A DNA stretch of 64,000 nt from contig NZ_LR130580.1 of the NCBI RefSeq assembly GCF_900625025.1, positions 62,001 through 126,000 on the forward strand. The letters run 5' to 3'. The translations under genes and the position numbers were made by a program. The stretch comes from Lachnoclostridium sp. Marseille-P6806. Lineage in GTDB: Bacteria > Bacillota > Clostridia > Lachnospirales > Lachnospiraceae. Below, one piece after another: positions 7,738 to 16,505 of the stretch (within the stretch, counting starts at the first letter, position 1; each line of letters starts with the position of its first letter). The notes beneath the pieces were generated by a model. The model saw nothing but the letters and a program-made list of their open reading frames with translations. It made no database searches and was not told where the DNA came from.

Positions 7738-9264
7738 TCAGAACGTCCAGTTTATCCTGCGGACCATATTGACAAACTCTCCGTTGCTTCTCGTCTGCGC
7801 AAACAGGTTCAGAACCTTGTCCACCGCTTCCTCGGACTTCATTCCGTTAAAGGCCCGGCGTATGGTGTTGATGCTGTCCAGTTCATCCGGCGTCAGCAGC
7901 AGATCATCCCGCCGCGTGCCGGACTTCTGAATATCAATCGCCGGGAAGATCCGCCGCTCGGACAGCTTGCGGTCCAGAACCATCTCCATATTTCCGGTTC
8001 CCTTGAACTCCTCATAGACCACATCGTCCATCTTGCTTCCCGTGTCGATCAGCGCTGTCGCAAGAATCGTAAGACTCCCGCCCTCCCGCATGCTTCGCGC
8101 CGCGCCGAAAAAGCGCTTCGGCATATGGAGCGCGGCGGGATCCAGACCGCCGGAGAGCGTTCTTCCGCTCGAGGGCTCCGTCAGGTTGTAGGCTCTGGTG
8201 AGACGGGTAATGGAATCAAGAAGAATCATGACATCCCTGCGGTGCTCCACAAGACGCCTCGCCCGCTCGATCACCATTTCCGAAACGCGCTTATGATGAT
8301 CCGGCATCTCGTCAAAGGTCGAATAAATGACTTCGACATTATCGCCCTGTATGGCCTCGCGGATATCGGTCACCTCCTCCGGGCGCTCATCAATCAGAAG
8401 AATGATGAGATGCACCTCCGGATTATTGATCAGAACCGACTTGGCGACCTCCTTGATGAGCGTCGTTTTCCCCGCTTTCGGAGGAGAGACGATCATGCCG
8501 CGTTGCCCCTTGCCGATGGGATCCATCAGATCCATGATCCGCATCGCAATGCTGCACCCCGGCTTTTCAAGACGGATTCTCTCATTCGGAAATACCGGCG
8601 TCATGTCCTCGAAGTTAAAGCGCTTGTTCGCTTCCTCCGGCCGAAGCCCGTTGATGGAGCGGACAAAGAGCAGCGCGCTGAACTTCTCGCCCTGTGTGCG
8701 GACGCGAATGTTGCCGACAATGATATCTCCTGTTTTCAGATTGAAACGGCGGATCTGGCTCGGGGCGACATAAATGTCATTGTCTCCCGGAAGATAATTC
8801 GCACAGCGAATAAAGCCGTAGCCGTCCGGCATAACCTCCAGAATCCCGTTTGCGAGCTGTCCGCTGTCCAACTCCGTGTTCAGTTCGTCCTTATGCAGAA
8901 TCGGCGTATCCACGCGAATCGGCGCACTGCCGCCGTTTTCCGGCGCGCCGGCCGCCATACGCTTTCCGGGCCCCCGGCTCCCCGACGGTCTGTTGCCGCC
9001 GGAGAAGCAGCCGGAAAAGCGTTCATTTCCATTACCGGAAAAGCGTTCCCGCTCCCGTTCTCCGGTCTGCGGTGTTCTCGGCGCTCTGGAAGCGCGCTGC
9101 TGCTCACGCTCCTCGCGCATACGCAGTGCATCCTGCCGGTCCTGCTCCAGCAGAGCGTCCACCAGCGCCGCTTTGCGCATCGCCGTTGTGCTCTTCATAC
9201 CCCGGCGCTTCGCAAAATCTCTGAGATCCTCCAGCTTCAGAGATTCATATTGTTCTCTTGTCAT
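7738..9264 (-). CDS. rho: Transcription termination factor Rho
   Basis: 508 residues. Hexameric RNA-dependent ATPase that ends transcription. An N-terminal SAP-like segment ([20 protein letters not shown]) is followed by a basic Arg/Gly/Ser-rich insert of about 80 residues (to about 120), then the cold-shock-like RNA-binding domain (DGYGFIR). The ATPase core has Walker [10 protein letters not shown], Walker B VMILLDS and the R-loop GTGNMEM. The start is ATG at 9264 with AAGGAG nine bases upstream; the TTG two codons earlier is too close to the ribosome binding site. Insert regions of this sort occur in high-GC Firmicutes and Actinobacteria Rho. Confidence 0.96.
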   Translation of the reverse strand: MTREQYESLKLEDLRDFAKRRGMKSTTAMRKAALVDALLEQDRQDALRMREEREQQRASRAPRTPQTGERERERFSGNGNERFSGCFSGGNRPSGSRGPGKRMAAGAPENGGSAPIRVDTPILHKDELNTELDSGQLANGILEVMPDGYGFIRCANYLPGDNDIYVAPSQIRRFNLKTGDIIVGNIRVRTQGEKFSALLFVRSINGLRPEEANKRFNFEDMTPVFPNERIRLEKPGCSIAMRIMDLMDPIGKGQRGMIVSPPKAGKTTLIKEVAKSVLINNPEVHLIILLIDERPEEVTDIREAIQGDNVEVIYSTFDEMPDHHKRVSEMVIERARRLVEHRRDVMILLDSITRLTRAYNLTEPSSGRTLSGGLDPAALHMPKRFFGAARSMREGGSLTILATALIDTGSKMDDVVYEEFKGTGNMEMVLDRKLSERRIFPAIDIQKSGTRRDDLLLTPDELDSINTIRRAFNGMKSEEAVDKVLNLFAQTRSNGEFVNMVRRINWTF

Positions 9265-9390
9265 ACACAAATACTCCTTGTATTCTCATTCCGATCAGGC
9301 TCTGTGGGAAATAGATGCCAGAAATTCAAGATAAAATCGAAAGGATATAGAACTGCATCACATTATCGGCGTCTCTTAAAAGACGCTTTC

Positions 9391-9419
9391 ATTCTAGTAC
9401 AGACAAAGCATAATTTCAA
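9391..9419 (-). promoter_or_regulatory. Sigma-A promoter for rho
   Basis: On the minus strand TTGAAA (9419-9414), 17 bp, TAGAAT (9396-9391). Predicted start near 9384, leader about 120 nt. A hairpin GCGTCT-CTTAAA-AGACGC (9369-9386) lies right at the transcript start. Confidence 0.8.
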
Positions 9420-9446
9420 TATCTGTCGAAACCGCAGACGCATGGC

Positions 9447-11000
9447 CTATTCCTTGCCGTTCCAGCAGTAGGTGCACAGGCGGCAGGGCTCGATTCCGAC
9501 CGACGCGAGCATATCATCCAGCCGATGATAGTGGAGAGATGTGAAATTCAGCTCCTTTCGAATCTCCTCCAGCATAGCCCGGTACTGCTCCGAATCCGGA
9601 TCACAGTACTTGGCCAGAAGCTCTTCCCCAACCTGATCCGTTCCCTCCAGCCGTTCAATCATCCGACGGGTAATCAGCTCTTTTTCAGAGTTCGATCTGG
9701 AAAAGTTAAGATAGCGGCAGCCATAGACGAGAGGCGGACAGGCCGGCCGGATATGCACCTCCTCCGCACCGCTCTTATAGAGATACTCCGTCGTCTCGCG
9801 CAGCTGCGTCCCCCGGACAATAGAATCGTCGATCAGCAGGAGACGGCGTCCCCGAATCAGATCGTGGATCGGAATCAGCTTCATTTTGGCGATCAGATTC
9901 CGCCGGCTCTGCATCGCCGGCATAAAGGAGCGGGGCCATGTCGGGGTATATTTCACAAAAGGCCTGCAGTAGGGAATATGCGACGCATTGGAGTAACCGA
10001 TCGCATGGGCTACTCCCGAATCCGGAACACCCGCAATGAGGTCGGGATAAACGCCTCCTCTCATCCGGTCCCTGTCCGCGAGCTTCGCGCCGCACCGGTA
10101 ACGGACATCCTCCACGTTCTGTCCCTCATAGCAGGCAGCCGGAAAACCGTAATAAATCCAGAGGAAAGAACAGACTTTCATAGCCCGGCCGGGCTCCGCC
10201 ACGACCTCAATGCCGTCCGGCGTGATAAAATCGATCTCTCCGGGACCGAGCTCCCTCTCCGGAATATATCCCAGATTCAGATAGGAAAAGCTGTCAAAGC
10301 AGACGCAGTACCCGCACTGTGCCTGAGCCTCGGAAGCCGCCAACGCAGCGTCCGGAGACGCTCCGGCCTCCGCCGCCCGGCTGATCGGTCTGCCGTTTCT
10401 GTCAAAGGTCGGAATATGCTCCACCGCACCGCTCAGATCCTCACTGACTTTTCTGCCGATCTCCACCGGCGTGCGTCCCATGCAGTCCCTCGCCGCGTAA
10501 ATCCCCTCGCTTGTCATCAAAAGCAGCGTCAGCGAGCCGTCCACCAGTTCCTGCGCGTAGCGGATCCCCTCCACAATGGAGCTTTTCTGATTGATGATGG
10601 CGGCAACCAGCTCCGTGGGGTTGATGTCCCCTCCGCTCATTTCAAGGAAATGCGCATTGCCTTTTCGAAAGATCCGGTCAACGATCTCCTCCAGATTGTT
10701 GATTCTCGAGACGGTAGTAATCGCGTAGGTTCCCAAATGAGAGCGCACCATGAGCGGCTGCGGCTCATAGTCCGAGATACAGCCGATCCCGATATTCCCT
10801 TTCATTGACAGGATATCCTTTTCAAATTTCGGCCGGAAATTTGTGCTCTCGATATTATGAATGGCGCGGTTAAAGCCCTCCTCGCGGTCATAGGTCACAA
10901 GTCCTGCCCGTCTCGTCCCCAGATGGGAGTGATAATCGGTTCCGTAAAACACATCAAAAACACAGTCTCCGTGTAATGCTGCTCCGAAAAATCCTCCCAT
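9447..11000 (-). CDS. PurF-like amidophosphoribosyltransferase family protein lacking the N-terminal cysteine
   Basis: 517 residues. The family transfers ammonia from glutamine to PRPP in purine synthesis. The class II amidotransferase domain begins MGGFFGAALHGD: glycine stands where the catalytic Cys (MCG...) is needed, so glutaminase activity is unlikely. The phosphoribosyltransferase domain keeps the PRPP loop (LLLIDDSIVRGTQL, near residue 385) and the C-terminal Cys-rich LCTYCWNG that binds an Fe-S cluster in Bacillus-type PurF. A Ala/Glu-rich insert interrupts residues about 205-240. It may use free ammonia, be regulatory, or act in another pathway; no other pur genes are adjacent. The start is preceded by GGAGGAG. 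Confidence 0.8.
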   Translation of the reverse strand: MGGFFGAALHGDCVFDVFYGTDYHSHLGTRRAGLVTYDREEGFNRAIHNIESTNFRPKFEKDILSMKGNIGIGCISDYEPQPLMVRSHLGTYAITTVSRINNLEEIVDRIFRKGNAHFLEMSGGDINPTELVAAIINQKSSIVEGIRYAQELVDGSLTLLLMTSEGIYAARDCMGRTPVEIGRKVSEDLSGAVEHIPTFDRNGRPISRAAEAGASPDAALAASEAQAQCGYCVCFDSFSYLNLGYIPERELGPGEIDFITPDGIEVVAEPGRAMKVCSFLWIYYGFPAACYEGQNVEDVRYRCGAKLADRDRMRGGVYPDLIAGVPDSGVAHAIGYSNASHIPYCRPFVKYTPTWPRSFMPAMQSRRNLIAKMKLIPIHDLIRGRRLLLIDDSIVRGTQLRETTEYLYKSGAEEVHIRPACPPLVYGCRYLNFSRSNSEKELITRRMIERLEGTDQVGEELLAKYCDPDSEQYRAMLEEIRKELNFTSLHYHRLDDMLASVGIEPCRLCTYCWNGKE

Positions 11001-11070
11001 GCTGCTCCTCCATATGCGGTGCTCCGCGGCGCGCGGAACAAAAACAGTTTTCTTTCAGCGGCTCCTGTCT

Positions 11071-11895
11071 CTATGACTGCCCCGTCCCCAGATAGCTGTT
11101 TTTCCCCAGAACCAAAATTCCGACCCTGACGCCATGAGAATCGTAGATCTCAAGATAGCTCCAGTATGTATATTCCCCGATCTGTACGGATACAGGACAA
11201 TAGCGCAGACCGCTATGTTCATCAGTATAATCGGCAGGAAGAGAAAAGTCGACGGTAAATATTCTCCGGTAAGGATCATAACTCGCTCCGATCCGCACAG
11301 GAGCCCGCCGGGAATTGACGAAACGGAAGTCTTTATAGCCCCATGCCACGGCGGCATCGAGACCGCCCGGCGCGTACTCCACCAGCATGGAATGAGCCGA
11401 ACGCTCCGTCACGTCCATGCCCGAGATAAGGCAGAGTTGATAGAGCATGGTCGATATCTTGCAGATACCGCCGCCGATATCATGCACCACCCTGCCCTTG
11501 CTGTACGTCGTCCCATAGACATAGCGGCTCTCCTCATCTCTGGGCCCCAGCGTTTCATTATAGGAAAATTCCTCTCCCGGAGCCAGAATCACGCCGTTGA
11601 CGGCCCGGCAGGCCAGCACGCCGTTGACATTGCTCCCGCGGCCGCCCGGATGATTATTATAGGGAAAGCTCAGAGAATGAAACACTTTCCAGTCGATCTG
11701 ATCTTCGCTTTCACTTTCCGCCTGCGCCGAGACAGAAGCCCCCGCCTCTCCTGATACGGGCGCAGCAGGCGGCGAAGCAGCCGAAACGGCCGCAGAAGCA
11801 AAGACACCCGAAAGGAGGCAGAGCAGAACGACACCCGTCAGGAAAAGAAGCACTCTTTCTTTTGATGTCAGAAGCCGGATAAAATAGAAAAACAT
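11071..11895 (-). CDS. VanW family protein, membrane-anchored
   Basis: 274 residues. One N-terminal hydrophobic segment (VLLFLTGVVLLCLLSGVFAS, about residues 15-34) followed by an Ala/Ser/Glu-rich linker. The VanW domain includes VNGVILAPGEEFSYNETLGP, YSKGRVVHDIGGGICKISTM and HSMLVEYAPGGLDAAV. It is named after a vancomycin-cluster protein but VanW itself has no established enzymatic role, and this chromosomal copy has no van genes nearby; a cell-wall function is likely. The start at 11895 follows AGGGA at suitable spacing; the upstream GTG at 11916 has no ribosome binding site. Confidence 0.85.
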   Translation of the reverse strand: MFFYFIRLLTSKERVLLFLTGVVLLCLLSGVFASAAVSAASPPAAPVSGEAGASVSAQAESESEDQIDWKVFHSLSFPYNNHPGGRGSNVNGVLACRAVNGVILAPGEEFSYNETLGPRDEESRYVYGTTYSKGRVVHDIGGGICKISTMLYQLCLISGMDVTERSAHSMLVEYAPGGLDAAVAWGYKDFRFVNSRRAPVRIGASYDPYRRIFTVDFSLPADYTDEHSGLRYCPVSVQIGEYTYWSYLEIYDSHGVRVGILVLGKNSYLGTGQS

Positions 11896-12198
11896 AAATT
11901 TCCCTGTCAATATCACATTTTTTGAGCTAAGATATAGATTGTTTTTATCAGCGTACGAATTAGGTTATAACACAGGTACCCAGCCGAACGCCAGCGCGTT
12001 CGGCTCCGAGACGCTTCGCGTCTCATGGCGTCCCACCGCACAGCTGCTTCAGGATGCTCCCCCGGGGCTGCCGAACGCCAGCGCGTTCGGCTCCGAGACG
12101 CTTCGCGTCTCATGGCGTCCCGCCGCACAGCTGCTTCAGGATACTCCCCCGGGGCTGCCGAACGCCAGCGCACAAAATTCTTTGAAAGGATGACTTTT
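11896..12198. other. Divergent intergenic region with tandem repeats
   Basis: 303 bp between vanW and the UPF0371 gene. It holds an AT-rich part (11917-11980) that must carry the promoters of both genes, though no convincing -35/-10 pair was found, and the 87-bp tandem repeat array. Open frames crossing it only translate the repeats. Confidence 0.6.
11983..12172. repeat. Tandem 87-bp hairpin-rich repeat, 2.2 copies
   Basis: Units start at 11983, 12070 and 12157 (the third is truncated after 16 bp). The two full copies differ at only a few positions. Each unit contains GCCGAACGC-CAGC-GCGTTCGGC (9-bp stem) and GAGACGC-TTC-GCGTCTC (7-bp stem), then a CCCCCGGGG palindrome. The second hairpin with its flanking CATGG and GGAC resembles the GAGCCGC-TCT-GCGGCTC hairpin inside repeat copy D at about 49656. 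Such units fit BIME/REP-like elements. Confidence 0.9.
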
Positions 12199-13680
12199 AT
12201 GAAAATCGGTTTTGATAACGATAAGTATCTCAAGACACAGTCCGCACACATCCGGGAACGCATCAGTCAGTTCGGCGGCAAGCTCTACATGGAGTTCGGC
12301 GGCAAGCTGTTCGACGACTTTCATGCCTCCCGCGTTCTGCCCGGCTTCCACCCGGATTCCAAAATCACCATGCTGGGCGAGCTCCGGGATCAGGCGGAAA
12401 TCATCATCGTCATCAACGCCAACGATATAGAAAAGAATAAAGTCCGCGGTGATCTCGGCATCACCTACGATATGGACCTGCTCCGTCTCGTCGACGCGTT
12501 TACCGCAAAGGGCCTCCTTGTCGGCAGTGTGGTTCTGACGCAGTTCGCCGAGCAGCCCTCCGCCATCGCCTACTCGCGCAAGCTGCAGGCGCTCGGCCTG
12601 CGCGTCTATCGCCACTACCCCATCAGCGGCTATCCGTCCAATATCCCTCTGATCGTCTCGGACGAGGGATACGGGAAAAACGATTATATCGAAACGACCC
12701 GTCCCCTTGTGGTTGTGACCGCACCCGGCCCCGGCAGCGGGAAAATGGCGACCTGTCTCTCCCAGCTTTACCATGAAAACAAGCGCGGCGTGAGGGCGGG
12801 CTATGCCAAATTCGAGACTTTTCCCGTCTGGAACCTGCCGCTCAATCACCCGGTCAACCTCGCCTATGAGGCGGCCACGGCCGATCTTGACGACATCAAC
12901 GAAATTGACCCGTTCCATCTCGAGGCCTATGGGAAAACCGTGATCAACTACAACCGCGATATCGCTGTTTTCCCGGTTCTGAATGCCATTTTTGAAAAAA
13001 TTCAGGGAGTTTCTCCCTACAAGAGTCCCACCGACATGGGCGTCAACATGGTCGGCTTCTGCATCAGCGACGACGATGCCTGCCGGGATGCGGCGGGACA
13101 GGAAATTCTGCGCCGCTATTACGCGGCTCTGTGCGAAAAGCGCAAGGGCAACGCCGGCGACGCCCCGATCATGAAGATCGAGCTTCTGATGAAGAAATGC
13201 TCCCTCACCATCGGCGACCGTCCTGTCGTATACGCCGCCAATGTCAAGGCAGAGGAAACCGGCGCTCCCGCCGCCGCCATGCAGATGGACGACGGAACCA
13301 TTCTTACCGGCAAAACCTCTCCTCTTCTCGGAGCGTCCTCGGCGCTGCTCCTCAATGCGCTGAAATATCTCGCCGGCATCGACGACAAGATCGATCTCCT
13401 GTCTCCCGAAATTATCTCGCCGATACAGGATCTCAAGGTGGATCATCTGGGAGGGCACAGTTCTCTTCTTCATTTGAACGAAATTCTGATTGCGCTGTCC
13501 ATCGCCGCCGTCACCGACCACAATGCGAAGCGCGCGATTGCCGAGCTGAACAGCCTCGCCGGTCTCGAGGCGCACTCCTCGGTGATTCTCTCACAGATCG
13601 ATGAGAGCGTATTCCGCAATCTCGGCGTCAACCTGACCTGTGAACCGCATTACGAAAGCAAAAAGCTCTACCACAACTGA
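12199..13680 (+). CDS. UPF0371/DUF1846 family protein
   Basis: 493 residues, close to the family length. Conserved stretches include MKIGFDNDKYLKTQSAHIRE at the start, VVTAPGPGSGKMATCLSQLY (a phosphate-binding-like loop near residue 180), PTDMGVNMVGFCI and DLKVDHLGGHSSLLHLNEIL. The family is cytosolic, structurally characterised but without an agreed function. The start at 12199 is chosen because AAAGGA lies eight bases upstream and it restores the family N-terminus; the longer frame from 12025 only translates the repeats. Its 3' end faces fakA across a bidirectional terminator. Confidence 0.88.
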   Translation: MKIGFDNDKYLKTQSAHIRERISQFGGKLYMEFGGKLFDDFHASRVLPGFHPDSKITMLGELRDQAEIIIVINANDIEKNKVRGDLGITYDMDLLRLVDAFTAKGLLVGSVVLTQFAEQPSAIAYSRKLQALGLRVYRHYPISGYPSNIPLIVSDEGYGKNDYIETTRPLVVVTAPGPGSGKMATCLSQLYHENKRGVRAGYAKFETFPVWNLPLNHPVNLAYEAATADLDDINEIDPFHLEAYGKTVINYNRDIAVFPVLNAIFEKIQGVSPYKSPTDMGVNMVGFCISDDDACRDAAGQEILRRYYAALCEKRKGNAGDAPIMKIELLMKKCSLTIGDRPVVYAANVKAEETGAPAAAMQMDDGTILTGKTSPLLGASSALLLNALKYLAGIDDKIDLLSPEIISPIQDLKVDHLGGHSSLLHLNEILIALSIAAVTDHNAKRAIAELNSLAGLEAHSSVILSQIDESVFRNLGVNLTCEPHYESKKLYHN

Positions 13681-13767
13681 GCGGATATTCCCGCGGCGGC
13701 AGAACTGCGCCGCACTACGGGCCGCCTCCTGCATTAAATAGGAGTCCTGTAACCCGAATATGAAGAA

Positions 13768-13815
13768 AAAAGCCTTGGAAGACGCATATCATCCGCCTCC
13801 CGAGGCTTTTCTTTA
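13768..13815. terminator. Bidirectional terminator between UPF0371 gene and fakA
   Basis: AAAAGCCTTGG (13768-13778) pairs with CCGAGGCTTTT (13800-13810), 11 bp with one G-U pair. Runs of A upstream and T downstream let it work in both directions for the convergent genes. Confidence 0.85.
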
Positions 13816-13844
13816 TCACGGCATATTTTCCGCCGTACTCTGCG

Positions 13845-15548
13845 TTATGCTTCCGCCGAAAGTATATAGTAGTAGATCGGCTGACCGCCCGCCTGCAGCT
13901 CCACATCGCAGCCGGAGAATCTCTCCGCAGCCCGGACGCGGAACGCCTCGGCAGCCTCTTCCTCCACATCGGAGCCGTAATAGATGCTGATGAGCGTCGT
14001 CTCGTCCGTCACCATGCGAGCCAGCGTCTCCAGCGTCGTCTCATCCCGGTCGCGGCCGACGGCAAGGATTCCGCTGTCCCCGATTCCCATCATGTCGCCC
14101 TCATGAATCGGCACATCGTTCAGCACGGTATCGCGCACTGCGTAGGTCACCTCTGCGCTGCGGACGCGACCGATCTCCTGAAGCATATTGTCGTGGCTGA
14201 CCGCAATATCGACCTCCGGCATATAGTTGATCACCGCCGTAATCCCCTGCGGAACCGTCTTCGTCGGAATGACGATGACGCGCTTGTCCTCCGTCATACC
14301 TGCCGCCTGATTGGCCGCCATGATGATGTTCTTGTTATTCGGGAGCACAAACACCGTGTCGGCATTGACCTTTCCGATCGCCTCCAGAACATCCTCCGTG
14401 CTCGGATTCATGGTCTGTCCGCCGGAAATGACATAATCGACTCCCAGTCCCTTGAAAATCTCCTCAAGCCCCTGTCCGGCGCACACCGCAACAAAGCCGA
14501 CCTCCTTGCGAGGGAGCTTTTCTTCCTTTTTCTCCTCCTGCTTTTCCTTGCTGCCGGTCATGGCAAACAGCGTTTCCTGATGCTCCAGACGCATGTTGTC
14601 GATCTTCATATTCGACAGCTGGCCGTACATCAGCGCGCGCTGAATCGCGAGACCCGGATCATTGGTGTGCACATGGACTTTCACGACCTCATCGTCCGCA
14701 ACGCAGACAATGGAATCGCCGATCGACTCAAGAAACGCCTTGAAGTCCTTTTCCGTCTTCGCATTCCAGCCCGCCCCGGCCTTATTCAGCATGATGATGA
14801 ACTCGGTGCAGTAGCCGAAGCGGATCTCCGCGTTCGCGCGGACCTCGGGGTTCACCAGCGCCTCTTTCTTCTCCGCCGGCTTTGCCTCCTCCGCAAGACT
14901 CTCCGCATCCGGAATCTCCCTGCCGAGCAGCCCGTCATAGGCTCCCTTTAACACCTGCACCAGCCCCTGTCCCCCGGAGTCCACAACCCCGGCTTGCTTC
15001 AAAACGGGGAGGAGCTCCGGCGTGGAGGCCAGCACAGCCTCCGCGTGGCGGATGATTTCCATTCCGAACACCTCAAGATCCGTTTCACCGGCGTCTGCCA
15101 GCTCGCGCGCTTTCTCCGCCGCGCCTCTGGCGACGGTGAGAATGGTTCCCTCTTTCGGCTTCATGACCGCCTTGTACGCCGTGTCGACCGCCTTTTCAAA
15201 GGAATCCGCGACAATGCGGGCATCGATCTCCGAATATTCCCTCGCCCCCTTGCAGAAGCCGCGGAGAAGCTGGGAAAGAATAACGCCCGAGTTTCCTCTC
15301 GCCCCGCGGAGAGAGCCGGATGAAACAGCCTTGCAGAGCGTCATCATGTCGGGATCTTCCCCCAGCCCCATGACCTCTCTCGCCGCGGACATGATCGTCA
15401 TGGTCATGTTCGTCCCCGTATCCCCGTCCGGAACCGGGAATACGTTCAGCTCGTTGATCCACTCCTTATTGTCTTTCAGATTGCGGGCGCCGGCTAAGAA
15501 CATTATGGAAAGCGTCTTAGCGTCGATGGAATTGATGCTCAATGTCAT
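13845..15548 (-). CDS. fakA: DhaL/DegV-type fatty acid kinase catalytic subunit (FakA/YloV)
   Basis: 567 residues. The N-terminal Dak-like ATP-binding domain has PVPDGDTGTNM (residues 39-48, Mg/ATP ligands) and SLRGARGNSGVILSQ; the middle and C-terminal parts match the YloV/FakA family. FakA phosphorylates fatty acids carried by FakB, feeding PlsX/PlsY. It directly follows asp23, an order conserved in Firmicutes (yloU-yloV). The start is ATG at 15548 immediately after AGGAGG; spacing is short (2 nt) but no other ATG is near, and the family N-terminus MTLSINSIDAKTL fits. Confidence 0.88.
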   Translation of the reverse strand: MTLSINSIDAKTLSIMFLAGARNLKDNKEWINELNVFPVPDGDTGTNMTMTIMSAAREVMGLGEDPDMMTLCKAVSSGSLRGARGNSGVILSQLLRGFCKGAREYSEIDARIVADSFEKAVDTAYKAVMKPKEGTILTVARGAAEKARELADAGETDLEVFGMEIIRHAEAVLASTPELLPVLKQAGVVDSGGQGLVQVLKGAYDGLLGREIPDAESLAEEAKPAEKKEALVNPEVRANAEIRFGYCTEFIIMLNKAGAGWNAKTEKDFKAFLESIGDSIVCVADDEVVKVHVHTNDPGLAIQRALMYGQLSNMKIDNMRLEHQETLFAMTGSKEKQEEKKEEKLPRKEVGFVAVCAGQGLEEIFKGLGVDYVISGGQTMNPSTEDVLEAIGKVNADTVFVLPNNKNIIMAANQAAGMTEDKRVIVIPTKTVPQGITAVINYMPEVDIAVSHDNMLQEIGRVRSAEVTYAVRDTVLNDVPIHEGDMMGIGDSGILAVGRDRDETTLETLARMVTDETTLISIYYGSDVEEEAAEAFRVRAAERFSGCDVELQAGGQPIYYYILSAEA

Positions 15549-15573
15549 ATCCTCCTGACCACTTTTTTGGGGT

Positions 15574-15933
15574 TTAATCGATCGCCTTGACGCCGTCGAT
15601 ATAAATATTAATCTTTGCAATTTCCTGTCCGGTGAATTCCTCTACCCGATAGCGGACATTGCTGATGAGATTATCCGTGACCGTGGGGATATTCACCCCA
15701 TAGGAAACGATGACGTGAAAATCAATGGCGAGCTTGTTCTCCGGCGTCAGAGAAACCGTGATCCCCCGGGTCATGGAGTCCTTTTTCAGCAACTCCGCCA
15801 GACCGTTCTTCATCAGCCGCGCCATTCCCACAATGCCGAAGCATTCTGTCGCGACCGTGCCGGCATACTGAGCGATAACCTCATTGTCGATCGATATGTT
15901 ACCCATATGGGTATTCATGGAAGATGACTTCAT
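15574..15933 (-). CDS. Asp23/Gls24 (YloU) envelope stress protein
   Basis: 119 residues with the Asp23 domain: GNISIDNEVIAQYAGTVATE, CFGIVGMARL and the C-terminal YRVEEFTGQEIAKINIYIDG. Members are small cytosolic or membrane-associated proteins linked to envelope stress. ATG 15933 has GAGGT five bases upstream; shorter starts at 15918 or 15906 are possible. A TATAAT at 16054-16059 provides a likely promoter, about 120 nt upstream, separated from rpmB by a terminator. Confidence 0.88.
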   Translation of the reverse strand: MKSSSMNTHMGNISIDNEVIAQYAGTVATECFGIVGMARLMKNGLAELLKKDSMTRGITVSLTPENKLAIDFHVIVSYGVNIPTVTDNLISNVRYRVEEFTGQEIAKINIYIDGVKAID

Positions 15934-16053
15934 AGCAGACCTCATGCTGCGGCTGTTCTGATGAGCAGAGTCTCACCCGGATTCCGGCGCAGCGCAGAAT
16001 CCACGAGCGAAAGGACAGGCCTCTCCCTCTCCGTCGACATTTCATTACTGTAA

Positions 16054-16059
16054 ATTATA
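16054..16059 (-). promoter_or_regulatory. -10 element for asp23-fakA
   Basis: Perfect TATAAT on the minus strand, just downstream of the rpmB terminator. The -35 region (TTTTCT at 17 bp) is weak. Confidence 0.5.
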
Positions 16060-16136
16060 CGACGAAAGCTCCGAAAAGAAAACACCGGCGTATTTACAGA
16101 CACCTCCCCCGTCAGCCCGGAAACAGCGTCCAGACG

Positions 16137-16184
16137 CAAAAGAAGACTGCCGTTTCAGAGAATCAAGGCTCTGAATCGACAGTC
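16137..16184 (-). terminator. rpmB terminator
   Basis: Minus-strand stem GACTGTCGATTCAGAG / CTCTGAAACGGCAGTC (16184-16145, two mismatches) followed by TTCTTTTG. Confidence 0.8.
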
Positions 16185-16225
16185 CCGCTGTTTTTCATCC
16201 ACAGATAGCTATCCGTCCGCAGGAT

Positions 16226-16411
16226 TTATGCGCGCTCGACTTTGCCGGAACGCAGACAGCTCGTGCATACGTGCATCTTGCGCTTGCCGCCGTCAACCTT
16301 TACGCTGACAGACTGAACGTTGGAATTCCAGATTCTGTTGGATCTTCTATGTGAATGGCTGACGTTATTTCCAAAATGAGCGCCTTTTCCACAGATATCA
16401 CACTTCGCCAT
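16226..16411 (-). CDS. rpmB: 50S ribosomal protein L28
   Basis: 61 residues, MAKCDICGKGAHFGNNVSHS onwards with basic SHRRSNRIWNSN. Two Cys pairs (CDIC near the start, CTSC near the end) make this the zinc-binding form of L28. The start at 16411 has AGGAGG eight bases upstream. It is a single-gene unit with a promoter carrying a palindrome in its spacer (16456-16484) and its own terminator. Confidence 0.96.
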   Translation of the reverse strand: MAKCDICGKGAHFGNNVSHSHRRSNRIWNSNVQSVSVKVDGGKRKMHVCTSCLRSGKVERA

Positions 16412-16455
16412 TTCCCACACCTCCTGACCTTACAAGATTGCTGAACAACATTGAT

Positions 16456-16484
16456 ATGATACCAAACGGATATTCCGTTTGCAA
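16456..16484 (-). promoter_or_regulatory. rpmB promoter with palindromic operator-like spacer
   Basis: Minus strand TTGCAA (16484-16479), 17 bp, TATCAT (16461-16456). The spacer contains a perfect palindrome, CAAACGGA-TAT-TCCGTTTG (16463-16481), overlapping the end of the -35. This is where a repressor would block RNA polymerase. Confidence 0.75.
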
Positions 16485-16505
16485 GCGGATTTCAGTTTTT
16501 TCTGC

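Noticed and set aside
9525-10808. 427-residue plus-strand frame
   Set aside because: Shadow of the PurF-like gene on the other strand.
11983-12172. CRISPR array
   Set aside because: Only two full 87-bp copies that adjoin directly without unique spacers, and no cas genes.
11913-12263. 116-residue minus-strand frame with repeated WRSAAPGE units
   Set aside because: It only translates the 87-bp tandem DNA repeat; no ribosome binding site and it overlaps the UPF0371 start.
15942-16139. 65-residue minus-strand frame before asp23
   Set aside because: It spans the -10 and leader of asp23, has no ribosome binding site and no recognisable features.
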